This document shows positions 5,804 through 12,028 of a DNA stretch of 12,028 bases, piece by piece (the first letter of the stretch is position 1; every line of letters starts with the position of its first letter). Position numbers and translations under genes: made by a program. A model generated the notes under the pieces. The model ran no database searches. It was not told the DNA's origin and was given only the letters and a program-made list of their open reading frames with translations. Origin of the DNA: Clostridiales bacterium UBA4653. GTDB lineage: Bacteria; Bacillota; Clostridia; Oscillospirales; CAG-272. The stretch spans positions 2,916 through 14,943 of the forward strand of contig DHMB01000166.1 of assembly GCA_002405565.1 (NCBI GenBank). Direction: 5' to 3'.

Positions 5804-8800
5804 ATGTTTGAAAGCGTTTCGACAAATCTCGGATTTGTGGACAGAGAGAAAAAGACGCTTGAGTTCTGGAAAGAAAATCATATCTTTGAAAAAAGTATGG
5901 AACAGCGCGAGGGCTCAAGAGTCTACACCTTCTATGACGGCCCCCCGACAGCAAACGGCAAGCCGCACATAGGGCACGTTCTCACACGTGTCATAAAGGA
6001 TATGATTCCGAGATACCGCACTATGAAGGGCTATTATGTTCCCCGCAAAGCCGGTTGGGACACACACGGTCTCCCCGTTGAAATTGAGGTTGAAAAGCTC
6101 CTCGGTCTTGACGGAAAGGATCAGATAGAGCAGTACGGAATCGCTCCCTTCATTGACAAATGCAAGGAGAGCGTCTGGAAATACAAAGGTATGTGGGAGG
6201 ATTTCTCCGGTACGGTCGGCTTCTGGGCCGATATGGATCATCCCTATGTAACCTATCACGACGATTATATTGAGTCCGAATGGTGGGCGTTGCGCCAGAT
6301 ATGGGACAAGGGTCTGCTTTATAAGGGCTTCAAGATCGTTCCCTATTGCCCCCGCTGCGGAACTCCCCTTTCAAGCGCAGAGGTTGCGCAGGGATATAAG
6401 GACGTAAAGGAGCGCTCCGCAGTTGCGCGCTTCAAGGTCGTAGGCGAGGACGCATATATTCTCGCGTGGACAACAACCCCCTGGACGCTTCCTTCAAACG
6501 TTGCGCTCTGTGTAAATCCCGAATATACGTATGCAAAGGTCAAGGCTGCGGACGGATACACATATTATATGGCAAAGGAGCTCCTCGATACAGTTCTCGG
6601 CAAGCTCGCAAAGGACGGCGCACCCGCATATGAAATCCTCGAAACGTTCACGGGAAAAGAGCTCGAATACAAAGAATACGAGCCGCTTTTCGACTGCGCC
6701 GTTGACATCTGCAAAAAGCAGGGCAAAAAGGCTTATTACGTCGTCTGTGACACTTATGTAACTCTTACAGACGGTACCGGCGTCGTTCATATCGCTCCCG
6801 CATTCGGTGAAGATGACTCGAAGGTCGGCAAGAAGTATGACCTTCCCTTCGTTCAGCTCGTTGACAGCAAGGGCAATATGACCGCCGAAACACCTTACGC
6901 CGGCGTGTTTGTAAAGAAAGCCGACCCGATGGTGCTTGACGACCTTCGTGCAAAGGGTCTGCTCTTTGACGCCCCGAAGTTTGAGCATAGCTATCCGCAT
7001 TGCTGGAGATGCGACACCCCCCTCATCTATTACGCAAGAGAGTCCTGGTATATCCGCGAAACGGCTGTAAAGGACGACCTCATCCGTAACAATAACACGA
7101 TAAACTGGATACCTGAATCAATCGGCAAAGGACGCTTCGGCAACTGGCTTGAAAACATTCAGGACTGGGCTATCTCCCGCAACCGTTACTGGGGCACCCC
7201 GCTCCCGATATGGGAATGTGAATGCGGGCACCGTCATTGCATAGGTAGCAGACAGGAGCTCTATGAGATGAGCGGCGACGAAAAGGCAAAAACCGTTGAA
7301 TTCCATCGCCCGTATATCGACGAAATAACAATAAAATGTCCCGAATGCGGAAAGGATATGCACAGAGTTCCCGAGGTTCTTGACTGCTGGTTTGACTCCG
7401 GCGCAATGCCCTTCGCGCAGTATCATTATCCCTTTGAAAACAAGGAGCTCTTTGAGAGACAGTTCCCCGCTCAGTTCATCTCTGAGGCTGTCGACCAGAC
7501 GAGAGGCTGGTTCCATTCGCTCCTCGCGGAAAGCACCCTTCTCTTCAACAAAGCTCCCTATCAGAACGTTATCGTCCTCGGACACGTTCAGGACGAGCAC
7601 GGTCAGAAGATGTCGAAGTCAAAGGGCAACGCCGTCGATCCGTTTGACGCGCTCAAAAAGCACGGCGCAGACGCGATCCGCTGGTATTTCTATTCGAACA
7701 GCGCTCCGTGGCTCCCGAACAGATTCCACGATGACGCCGTCGTAGAAGGTCAGAGAAAGTTTATGGGCACCCTCTGGAACACATATGCGTTCTTCGTGCT
7801 CTATGCGAATATAGACAATTTCGACCCGACAAAATACACTCTCGACTATGACAAGCTCTCCGTTATGGACAAATGGCTGCTTTCCAAGCTCTCAACGCTT
7901 ATAAAGACGGTCGATACGGATCTTGACACATACAAGATAACAGAGACCGCCCGCGCGCTTGACAACTTTGTCGATGAGCTTTCAAACTGGTATGTCCGCA
8001 GAAGCCGCGAACGCTTCTGGACGCCCGGTATGGAGCAGGACAAAATCAACGCTTATATGACGCTTTATACGGCTCTTGTGACCGTTTCCAAGGTTGCCGC
8101 CCCGATGATCCCGTTTATGACGGAGGAGATATACAGAAACCTTGTTTGCAGCGTTGACAAGACCGCCCCGATAAGCGTTCACCTCTGCGACTTCCCCGTC
8201 GCAAACGAAAGCTATATAGACAGCGAGCTTGAGGAGCGCATGGAGGATGTTCTCGACATCGTCGTTCTCGGCAGAGCCTGCAGAAATACGGCGCAGATAA
8301 AGAACCGCCAGCCCATCGCAAAAATGTATATAAAGGCTGACTTCTCCCTCCCCGAATATTTCACGGATATCATCGCAGACGAGCTGAACGTAAAGAGCGT
8401 TGAGTTTGCAAGCGACGTAAGCGCTTTCACAACATATTCCTTCAAGCCCCAGCTGCGCACAGTCGGCCCGAAATACGGAAAGTATCTCGGCAAGATACGC
8501 GAGCTTCTCTCCTCTGTTGACGGCAATGCCGCAATGGCAGAGCTCAAATCGACAGGCACCCTCACCCTTGACCTCGGCGATACAAAAGCCGCGCTCACGG
8601 AAGAGGATCTGCTCATCGAAGCTGCGCAGACGCCCGGATTTGCTTCAAACTCCGACCACGGAATCACGGTCGTTCTCGACACAAACCTCACTCCGGAGCT
8701 CATTGAAGAAGGCTATATGCGCGAGCTTGTCTCGAAAATTCAGACAATGCGCAAGGAGAGCGGATTTGAGGTTATGGACAATATCCGCGTTTATATCTCC

Positions 8801-8956
8801 GGTAGCGACGTCATAAAAGACGTTGTCAGAAAGAATTTCGACGAAATAAAAGGCGAAGTTCTCGCAAAGGATGTCGTCTTTGATACTGACTTTGCCGCCG
8901 CAAAGGACTGGGATCTCAACGGTCAGGCTGTAAAGCTCGGAGTCGAAAAGCTCTGA
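5804..8956 (+). CDS. ileS: Isoleucyl-tRNA synthetase, type 2 (eukaryote-like)
   Basis: The enzyme attaches isoleucine to tRNA-Ile in the cytoplasm. It has 1050 residues, close to the type 2 length; type 1 bacterial enzymes have about 920-940. HIGH is at 55-58 within GPPTANGKPHIGH, and the wording around it (VPRKAGWDTHGLPVEIEVEK) is that of the eukaryote-like branch. KMSKS is at 602-606. The CP1 editing domain runs roughly from TTTPWTLPSN (223 on) to H329-IAPAFGEDD-338. Cysteine pairs that may bind zinc are C182/C185 and C400/C403, and a further set is C472, C474, C479, C512 and C515. The anticodon-binding and C-terminal regions follow from about 690. GGAGG (5792-5796) lies 7 bases before the ATG. 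Expression is controlled by the T-box leader. Type 2 enzymes are known to tolerate mupirocin; that property is inferred here. Confidence 0.97.
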   Translation: MFESVSTNLGFVDREKKTLEFWKENHIFEKSMEQREGSRVYTFYDGPPTANGKPHIGHVLTRVIKDMIPRYRTMKGYYVPRKAGWDTHGLPVEIEVEKLLGLDGKDQIEQYGIAPFIDKCKESVWKYKGMWEDFSGTVGFWADMDHPYVTYHDDYIESEWWALRQIWDKGLLYKGFKIVPYCPRCGTPLSSAEVAQGYKDVKERSAVARFKVVGEDAYILAWTTTPWTLPSNVALCVNPEYTYAKVKAADGYTYYMAKELLDTVLGKLAKDGAPAYEILETFTGKELEYKEYEPLFDCAVDICKKQGKKAYYVVCDTYVTLTDGTGVVHIAPAFGEDDSKVGKKYDLPFVQLVDSKGNMTAETPYAGVFVKKADPMVLDDLRAKGLLFDAPKFEHSYPHCWRCDTPLIYYARESWYIRETAVKDDLIRNNNTINWIPESIGKGRFGNWLENIQDWAISRNRYWGTPLPIWECECGHRHCIGSRQELYEMSGDEKAKTVEFHRPYIDEITIKCPECGKDMHRVPEVLDCWFDSGAMPFAQYHYPFENKELFERQFPAQFISEAVDQTRGWFHSLLAESTLLFNKAPYQNVIVLGHVQDEHGQKMSKSKGNAVDPFDALKKHGADAIRWYFYSNSAPWLPNRFHDDAVVEGQRKFMGTLWNTYAFFVLYANIDNFDPTKYTLDYDKLSVMDKWLLSKLSTLIKTVDTDLDTYKITETARALDNFVDELSNWYVRRSRERFWTPGMEQDKINAYMTLYTALVTVSKVAAPMIPFMTEEIYRNLVCSVDKTAPISVHLCDFPVANESYIDSELEERMEDVLDIVVLGRACRNTAQIKNRQPIAKMYIKADFSLPEYFTDIIADELNVKSVEFASDVSAFTTYSFKPQLRTVGPKYGKYLGKIRELLSSVDGNAAMAELKSTGTLTLDLGDTKAALTEEDLLIEAAQTPGFASNSDHGITVVLDTNLTPELIEEGYMRELVSKIQTMRKESGFEVMDNIRVYISGSDVIKDVVRKNFDEIKGEVLAKDVVFDTDFAAAKDWDLNGQAVKLGVEKL

Positions 8957-8963
8957 TAAAAAC

Positions 8964-8996
8964 AAAAAGCAACGGGTTATGCCGTTGCTTTTCTTT
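8964..8996 (+). terminator. Terminator after ileS
   Basis: The arms aaaagcaacgg (8965-8975) and ccgttgctttt (8982-8992) pair perfectly around a 6-base loop, with more T residues after it. It begins 8 bases past the ileS stop. Confidence 0.9.
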
Positions 8997-9003
8997 TGCC
9001 GAT

Positions 9004-9036
9004 AAAAAAATCTGCGTCATGCGCAGATTTTTTGTT
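9004..9036. terminator. Second, bidirectional terminator between convergent genes
   Basis: The arms aaaaaatctgcg (9005-9016) and cgcagatttttt (9022-9033) pair over 12 bases around a 5-base loop. The A/T flanks serve both strands. It sits 5 bases from the end of the minus-strand gene at 9041 and backs up the ileS terminator. Confidence 0.88.
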
Positions 9037-9040
9037 TTTG

Positions 9041-9337
9041 TTATTTCTTTGAGTCCGCAATGGCTCTTTCAAGCCATATCATGCCTATATCCATGGCTTC
9101 GTAAAGACCGTTTTTCTGTCCCTGCTTTATGATCTTTCCGTCCGTATCAAGCACCTGAATGAGGATTGAATCCGGAACGGTTTTGCCGTCATCCAGCTTT
9201 TTCTCTGTGAGCATCATAAGGAAAAGATAAAATTTATCCTTCATGTCGCCATAAACTATTACATTCTTTTCTCTGACAAGAGGCTTACCCTTGTACATGA
9301 GATATTTTCCGTCCAGCGGTGCTTTATTTTCACTCAT
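9041..9337 (-). CDS. Small conserved-looking protein of unknown function
   Basis: I do not recognise this 98-residue protein. It has no signal peptide, membrane helix or metal motif. The sequence alternates short strand-like and Lys/Asp-rich turns (DGKYLMYKGKPLVREKN at 9-25, then IVYGDMKDKFYLFLMML), and ends in a probable helix near 77-96 (GLYEAMDIGMIWLERAIADS). This suggests a compact soluble beta-alpha domain. The coding quality is good: it has a perfect sigma-A promoter just upstream, an AAAGGT-like ribosome binding site and its own terminator. It is therefore probably a real, separately transcribed, well-expressed gene. It lies downstream of the divIC cluster but does not depend on it. 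Confidence 0.75.
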   Translation of the reverse strand: MSENKAPLDGKYLMYKGKPLVREKNVIVYGDMKDKFYLFLMMLTEKKLDDGKTVPDSILIQVLDTDGKIIKQGQKNGLYEAMDIGMIWLERAIADSKK

Positions 9338-9369
9338 TTTTATCAGACCTTTCAGTATTTATTACATTC

Positions 9370-9398
9370 ATTATAAAGCAAATCGGAAGATTTGTCAA
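9370..9398 (-). promoter_or_regulatory. Perfect sigma-A promoter of the small unknown gene
   Basis: On the minus strand TTGACA (9398-9393) and TATAAT (9375-9370) match the consensus exactly with a 17-base spacer. It lies between the end of divIC (9428) and the start codon at 9337. Confidence 0.92.
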
Positions 9399-9427
9399 GT
9401 TATATCGCGCTTTGCCGCAGAGCACCG

Positions 9428-9703
9428 TCAGTTATCGCCCTCATTTTTGAAAACGATCTCTCCGCTCTTGTGATAACCGAGAACTTCCCTTGCGTATTTT
9501 TCGATATATTCTTCATCGGAAAGCGAAAGCTCATAACGCATTTCCTCAACTCTCTCGGCATAAGCTTCAAGCTCGGCTTCAAGCTCCGCCTTCTGCTCTG
9601 CGAGGTCATCCAGCTTCGAGCGCAACGTCATGACGGTTATTATCGCAAATACGACGAATATCGCAAGCGCCATCTTTACAAAAAGGTTAACCTTTGTTTT
9701 CAT
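9428..9703 (-). CDS. divIC: Septum formation initiator, DivIC/FtsB-like
   Basis: This 91-residue bitopic membrane protein would act in the divisome at the septum, with FtsL and DivIB as the usual partners. It has a short cytoplasmic N-terminus, one membrane helix (about 8-27) and an extracytoplasmic coiled coil (28-60, AEQKAELEAELEAYAERVEE). The conserved C-terminal motif EEYIEKYAREVLGYHKSGEI (64-83) is typical of DivIC. The start ATG is preceded by GGAGAAGAAG, and 12 bases separate it from the stop of yabQ upstream. Its place directly after yabP and yabQ is the same as in Bacillus subtilis, which supports DivIC over the related FtsL. No obvious terminator follows it before the promoter of the next gene. 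Confidence 0.92.
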   Translation of the reverse strand: MKTKVNLFVKMALAIFVVFAIITVMTLRSKLDDLAEQKAELEAELEAYAERVEEMRYELSLSDEEYIEKYAREVLGYHKSGEIVFKNEGDN

Positions 9704-9715
9704 CTTCTTCTCCGT

Positions 9716-10309
9716 TTATTTTTCTTCAAATCCGCGTGCGGAAAGATCGAGCAGACGTTTTTTCCCACGCTTTGTATATGCCCTTCGCTTTGCGTCCGAA
9801 ACAGCCCCCGCCGTGACGTAAGCAGCCCTGGCAATCGCCGCAGACACAAATTTCCACATCATCCTCACAGGATATATTATAATATATATCAGGCGCAAAA
9901 GCAAGCACCGCGCAAAAAAAATAATTCTGTCCGAAAGAAATATCACAACTTTTCCGAGGCTTATCCTGTAAAGCATGAAGCCCGCAAAGGAAAGGATGAA
10001 AAAATCGACCCTTATCTCGCCGTCATTTATATAGTAAATATAAATCGCCTCGGACGCAAAAACAATCAGCCAGAAGATGATATCTTCGATAAACGTCAGA
10101 AAACCGTCCGTCAGTTTCATGACCTTCGGAGTGCCCGAGAATATGTCTTTTTTCGGTTTCAGCCTGTCATATATTCCGCCCGAAAGGTTACCGCCGCCCT
10201 TTCTTGAAATGCGCAACACGCGAAAAAAATCATATATCGCGCCGAGCACAGCCCCGAGACATACAAACGACAGCACCCTTGCGGCGGAATCATAAAAAAA
10301 GTCGTTCAT
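9716..10309 (-). CDS. yabQ: Spore cortex membrane protein YabQ
   Basis: The protein has 197 residues with several membrane segments (about 10-30, 72-94, 100-118 and 120-150) and a basic, Lys/Arg-rich C-terminus (170-190). The N-terminal part, with GAVLGAIYDFFRVLRIS at 19-35, is typical of YabQ. In Bacillus subtilis YabQ sits in the outer forespore membrane and is needed for spore cortex formation. The stop codon of yabP overlaps its start in ATGA, so the two are translationally coupled. Bacillus subtilis expresses yabP and yabQ under sigma E; I see no clear sigma E promoter here. The family is widely variable in sequence, and the call rests on both sequence and neighbours. Confidence 0.9.
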   Translation of the reverse strand: MNDFFYDSAARVLSFVCLGAVLGAIYDFFRVLRISRKGGGNLSGGIYDRLKPKKDIFSGTPKVMKLTDGFLTFIEDIIFWLIVFASEAIYIYYINDGEIRVDFFILSFAGFMLYRISLGKVVIFLSDRIIFFARCLLLRLIYIIIYPVRMMWKFVSAAIARAAYVTAGAVSDAKRRAYTKRGKKRLLDLSARGFEEK

Positions 10310-10575
10310 TTTCCGCGGGAGAAAAGCCCGCCCTTTTTGGAATTGTCACGGTCGTTATATGTAAGCGCAGTGACGAGCCCCTCGACCTTCATTTTTCCGG
10401 ACGCGACGTCAAGCGTTGTTATGTGCAGTCCCGTGCCTTCTATGAGCAGCTTTCCGCTGTTTGTCTGAAGATATATCTCCGTTTCATCGAAGCTGATGAC
10501 ATCTCCGATACCGTCCATTGTCAGCTCTGCGCGATCCTTCAGCGCAAGAGAGGATTTTCCGCTTTCTTCATTCAT
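10306..10575 (-). CDS. yabP: Sporulation protein YabP
   Basis: The 89-residue protein has the YabP/YqfC-family core: LTMDGIGDVISFDETEIYL (18-36), then LLIEGTGLHITTLDVASGKM (43-62) and KVEGLVTALTY (63-73), a compact all-beta fold. The C-terminal tail is basic. In Bacillus subtilis it is a mother-cell sporulation protein encoded beside yabQ; its exact molecular role is not well known. GGAGGT lies 6 bases before the ATG. It overlaps yabQ by 4 bases, and 57 bases separate it from rqcP upstream. YqfC is a paralogue with a similar sequence, but the yabQ-divIC neighbourhood favours YabP. Confidence 0.93.
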   Translation of the reverse strand: MNEESGKSSLALKDRAELTMDGIGDVISFDETEIYLQTNSGKLLIEGTGLHITTLDVASGKMKVEGLVTALTYNDRDNSKKGGLFSRGK

Positions 10576-10632
10576 AAATTGACCTCCGAAAAGAGTTTGT
10601 TTTTATAAATGAATATGCCGCGGAATATGTTT

Positions 10633-10878
10633 TTATTCGGTTATAAGCTCATAAAGCGTCGTCGCTTCGTCCTTTTTTGTGTATTCCTTTACATCCGTGA
10701 CGCGAACCTTGACGGTTCGATCGCCCATCGCAAGCTCGATAACATCACCGATTTTCACCTGATACGAAGCCTTTGCGTCCTTTCCGTTGACCTTGACATG
10801 CTCTGCGTCGCAGGCATTGTTTGCAACGGTTCTTCGCTTGATGATTCTTGCAACCTTAAGGTATTTGTCCAGTCGCAT
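10633..10878 (-). CDS. rqcP: S4-domain RNA-binding protein, RqcP (YabO/Hsp15-like)
   Basis: The 81-residue protein consists of one S4 domain that starts with MRLDKYLKVARIIKRRTVAN and contains VKVNGKDAKASYQVKIGDVIEL (28-49). In Firmicutes this protein (YabO, renamed RqcP) works with RqcH on stalled 50S subunits in ribosome quality control, helping alanine tailing of the nascent chain; the Escherichia coli relative is Hsp15/HslR. A strong AAGGAGG lies 4-5 bases before the ATG. It follows the HU gene, with a hairpin in between, and precedes yabP, as in many Clostridia. Confusion with larger S4 proteins is unlikely because of its size and context. Confidence 0.9.
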   Translation of the reverse strand: MRLDKYLKVARIIKRRTVANNACDAEHVKVNGKDAKASYQVKIGDVIELAMGDRTVKVRVTDVKEYTKKDEATTLYELITE

Positions 10879-10889
10879 AATTCCTCCTT

Positions 10890-10916
10890 AAAAATTCAAA
10901 GCCGCCTTTCGGCGGC
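10890..10916 (-). terminator. Hairpin between HU and rqcP, probable attenuator
   Basis: On the minus strand GCCGCC and GGCGGC (10916-10901) form a 6-pair GC stem capped by a GAAA tetraloop, followed by a T-rich but interrupted tract (10900-10890). It probably terminates part of the transcripts from the strong HU promoter and may stabilise the HU mRNA end. Confidence 0.65.
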
Positions 10917-10932
10917 ATTGAAGCATTTTTTA

Positions 10933-11208
10933 TTACTTGTTGAGAGCCTCTTTGAGAGTCTTTCCTGCCGTGAAAGCGGGACGCTTGGAAGCGGGAATAT
11001 TGATAACTTCCTGTGTCTTAGGATTTCTGCCTGTTCTTGCAGCCTTTGTTTTTACTTCAAATGTTCCGAGACCCGCAACCTGAACCTTTTCGCCTGCGGC
11101 AAGAGCTTCAGCAACAGCGGCAGCAAAAGCGGATACGGCTGCTTCTGCGTCCTTTTTCTTAAGTCCTGTGTTCTTTGCAACTACGTCAACGAGCTGTGAT
11201 TTGTTCAT
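10933..11208 (-). CDS. hup: DNA-binding protein HU
   Basis: This is a nucleoid protein of 91 residues, the normal HU length, that works as a dimer and bends DNA without strong sequence preference. The N-terminal helices contain MNKSQLVDVVAKNTGLKKKD and an Ala-rich second helix (21-38). GLGTFEV follows at 46-52. The DNA-binding arm contains GRNPKT (60-65) with the intercalating Pro63, and the C-terminus reads AGKTLKEALN. The ribosome binding site is a GAAAGGGA sequence upstream of the ATG. It has its own near-perfect promoter and begins the cluster with rqcP, yabP, yabQ and divIC. The alternative family member IHF is excluded by context and by this being a single Firmicute-type gene. Confidence 0.96.
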   Translation of the reverse strand: MNKSQLVDVVAKNTGLKKKDAEAAVSAFAAAVAEALAAGEKVQVAGLGTFEVKTKAARTGRNPKTQEVINIPASKRPAFTAGKTLKEALNK

Positions 11209-11273
11209 GATAAAATCCCTTTCAAATTTTTTATTTTTCCTGTCCCCTATGGACGATTTCGTTTACTTTATTT

Positions 11274-11302
11274 ATTATAGCAATAAAATACAGCGGTTGC
11301 AA
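11274..11302 (-). promoter_or_regulatory. Sigma-A-type promoter of the HU gene
   Basis: On the minus strand TTGCAA (11302-11297) and TATAAT (11279-11274) are separated by 17 bases. A second TTGCAA lies 12 bases further upstream (11309-11314). The leader of roughly 60 bases before the ATG holds no clear structure. The rest of the 11209-11364 gap contains AT-rich DNA and no obvious terminator for polC. Confidence 0.85.
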
Positions 11303-11364
11303 TACTTTTTGCAATAAAAATGTGTATTTTTCACGAGTTTTTTCGCATTTTTGCGATAATTACA

Positions 11365-12027
11365 TCAGAAAAACGTGAGCTGGCTCGCCGTCTCTCCGAC
11401 TTCATCCTGCTTTGCGGATGACTTTTTGGACGGCTCGTTTTTCCCGGAAGAGGTCGGCAATGCGTCGCCCGCTCCGCGGAAATCGTCGTCTCCGAAGCCG
11501 AAGGTTATCTGATTTGTTTCAGAGAGATTTTTGAGCACGCCGTTCTTTTCCAGTATCTCAACGACTGATTTTGAAACCGACGCTCTCTGCTTCAGCTCCT
11601 CGACAGAGAGAAATTCTCCGCCCGCTTCCCTTGCGTCGACAATGTTCTGCGCAGCCGCAACTCCGACGCCGGAGAGCGATGAGAACGGAAGTCGTATAGA
11701 CCCGTTTTCGGGCAAAAACAACCTTGCGTCGGACTTGTAAAGGTCAACGGGAAGAAACTTGAAGCCTCTCGCGACAAATTCAAGCGCGAGCTGCATTGCG
11801 GAATACGTCGCCGCTTCCTTCTGCGATTGCTCGTTGCCCTTTTCTTTAAGGTCTCTCAGAACGGCTTCTATCGTCTTTTTGCTCTTTACGGCAAGCTCGC
11901 CGTCAAAGCCGTCCGGCGCGGCGGAAAAGTATGCACAATAGAATTCAAGCGGCATATGAACTTTATACCATGCAATACGTATCGCCGAAAGAACGTACGC
12001 CGCGGCGTGCGCCTTTGGGAACATGTA
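11365..12027 (-). CDS. polC: DNA polymerase III PolC, C-terminal fragment, 5' part outside window
   Basis: This is the last 220 residues of the Gram-positive replicative polymerase (about 1440 residues in Bacillus subtilis). The frame is open to the window edge and begins YMFPKAHAAAYVLSAIRIAW, a conserved internal PolC sequence, so the ATG at 12024 is not a start. The helix-hairpin-helix region follows at about 114-136 (PFSSLSGVGVAAAQNIVDAR), then the FLSVEELKQRASVSKSVVEIL part. Known PolC proteins end shortly after this in a clamp-binding QLSLF. Here NQITFGF stands at that place, followed by 42 more residues, acidic and then Ser/Lys-rich, that end in SQLTFF. That is a second clamp-binding-like motif at the true C-terminus. 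Assignment to PolC rather than DnaE rests on the MFPKAHAAAY and C-terminal sequences. Confidence 0.95.
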   Translation of the reverse strand, partial: YMFPKAHAAAYVLSAIRIAWYKVHMPLEFYCAYFSAAPDGFDGELAVKSKKTIEAVLRDLKEKGNEQSQKEAATYSAMQLALEFVARGFKFLPVDLYKSDARLFLPENGSIRLPFSSLSGVGVAAAQNIVDAREAGGEFLSVEELKQRASVSKSVVEILEKNGVLKNLSETNQITFGFGDDDFRGAGDALPTSSGKNEPSKKSSAKQDEVGETASQLTFF

Positions 12028-12028
12028 T

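Noticed and set aside
9392..10207. Plus-strand open frame of 271 codons
   Set aside because: It is antisense to divIC and yabQ, has no recognisable domain and an atypical composition rich in Arg, Phe and Tyr.
10609..11199. Plus-strand open frame of 196 codons rich in Cys, Ser and Leu
   Set aside because: It is exactly antisense to rqcP and HU, both clear families, so it is a shadow frame.
11338..11362. Hairpin tcgca/tgcga as terminator of polC
   Set aside because: The stem has five pairs and on the polC strand it is followed by A residues, not T.
11365..12024. ATG at 12024 as start of a separate 219-residue protein
   Set aside because: The codon before it is open and YMFPKAHAAAY is an internal PolC sequence.
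1..12028. CRISPR array, insertion sequence, tRNA or rRNA gene
   Set aside because: No regularly spaced repeats, transposase-like frames, cloverleaf sequences or rRNA segments were seen by eye.

Overview
The window reads as a chromosomal segment of a spore-forming, anaerobic-type Firmicute of the class Clostridia, probably from an uncultured gut or sediment lineage; I cannot name a genus. The evidence is a Gram-positive PolC replicase C-terminus, the sporulation proteins YabP and YabQ, a BofC-like domain protein, a T-box riboswitch in front of ileS, and strong AGGAGG-type ribosome binding sites. No mobile element, CRISPR array, rRNA or tRNA gene was seen. Both ends cut through genes.

Left part (1-1215, + strand): the 3' part of an ABC importer permease of the SsuC/TauC type, overlapping by 4 bases with its small ATPase. 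They converge through a shared hairpin terminator on a minus-strand DtxR-family metal-responsive repressor (1222-1590). That repressor has a near-consensus promoter and two tandem imperfect dyads in its leader, which are good candidates for autoregulation. Next, a small membrane-anchored protein with a BofC C-terminal-like domain (1785-2168, -) is divergent from a large class A penicillin-binding protein (2260-4695, +).

Middle (4699-9035, + strand): a short QueG-like double 4Fe-4S protein with its own promoter and a dyad next to its ribosome binding site; then a perfect sigma-A promoter, a T-box leader with an apparently shortened antiterminator bulge, and ileS. The ileS product looks like a type 2 (eukaryote-like) isoleucyl-tRNA synthetase. 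Two hairpin terminators follow.

Right part (9041-12027, all - strand): read in the direction of transcription, this is the end of polC, then the cluster HU - S4 protein (RqcP) - yabP - yabQ - divIC, then a small protein of unknown function with its own perfect promoter. The RqcP-YabP-YabQ-DivIC order matches the conserved yabO-yabP-yabQ-divIC block of Bacillus subtilis. A GNRA-capped hairpin between HU and rqcP may reduce read-through from the strong HU promoter.

Most of the window is housekeeping. The points most worth a second look are the variant T-box, the tandem clamp-binding-like motifs at the PolC C-terminus, the dyad that could hide the ribosome binding site of the QueG-like gene in read-through mRNA, the repressor leader repeats, and the ABC ATPase with alanine in place of the Q-loop glutamine. 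I found no convincing wholly new multi-gene system.
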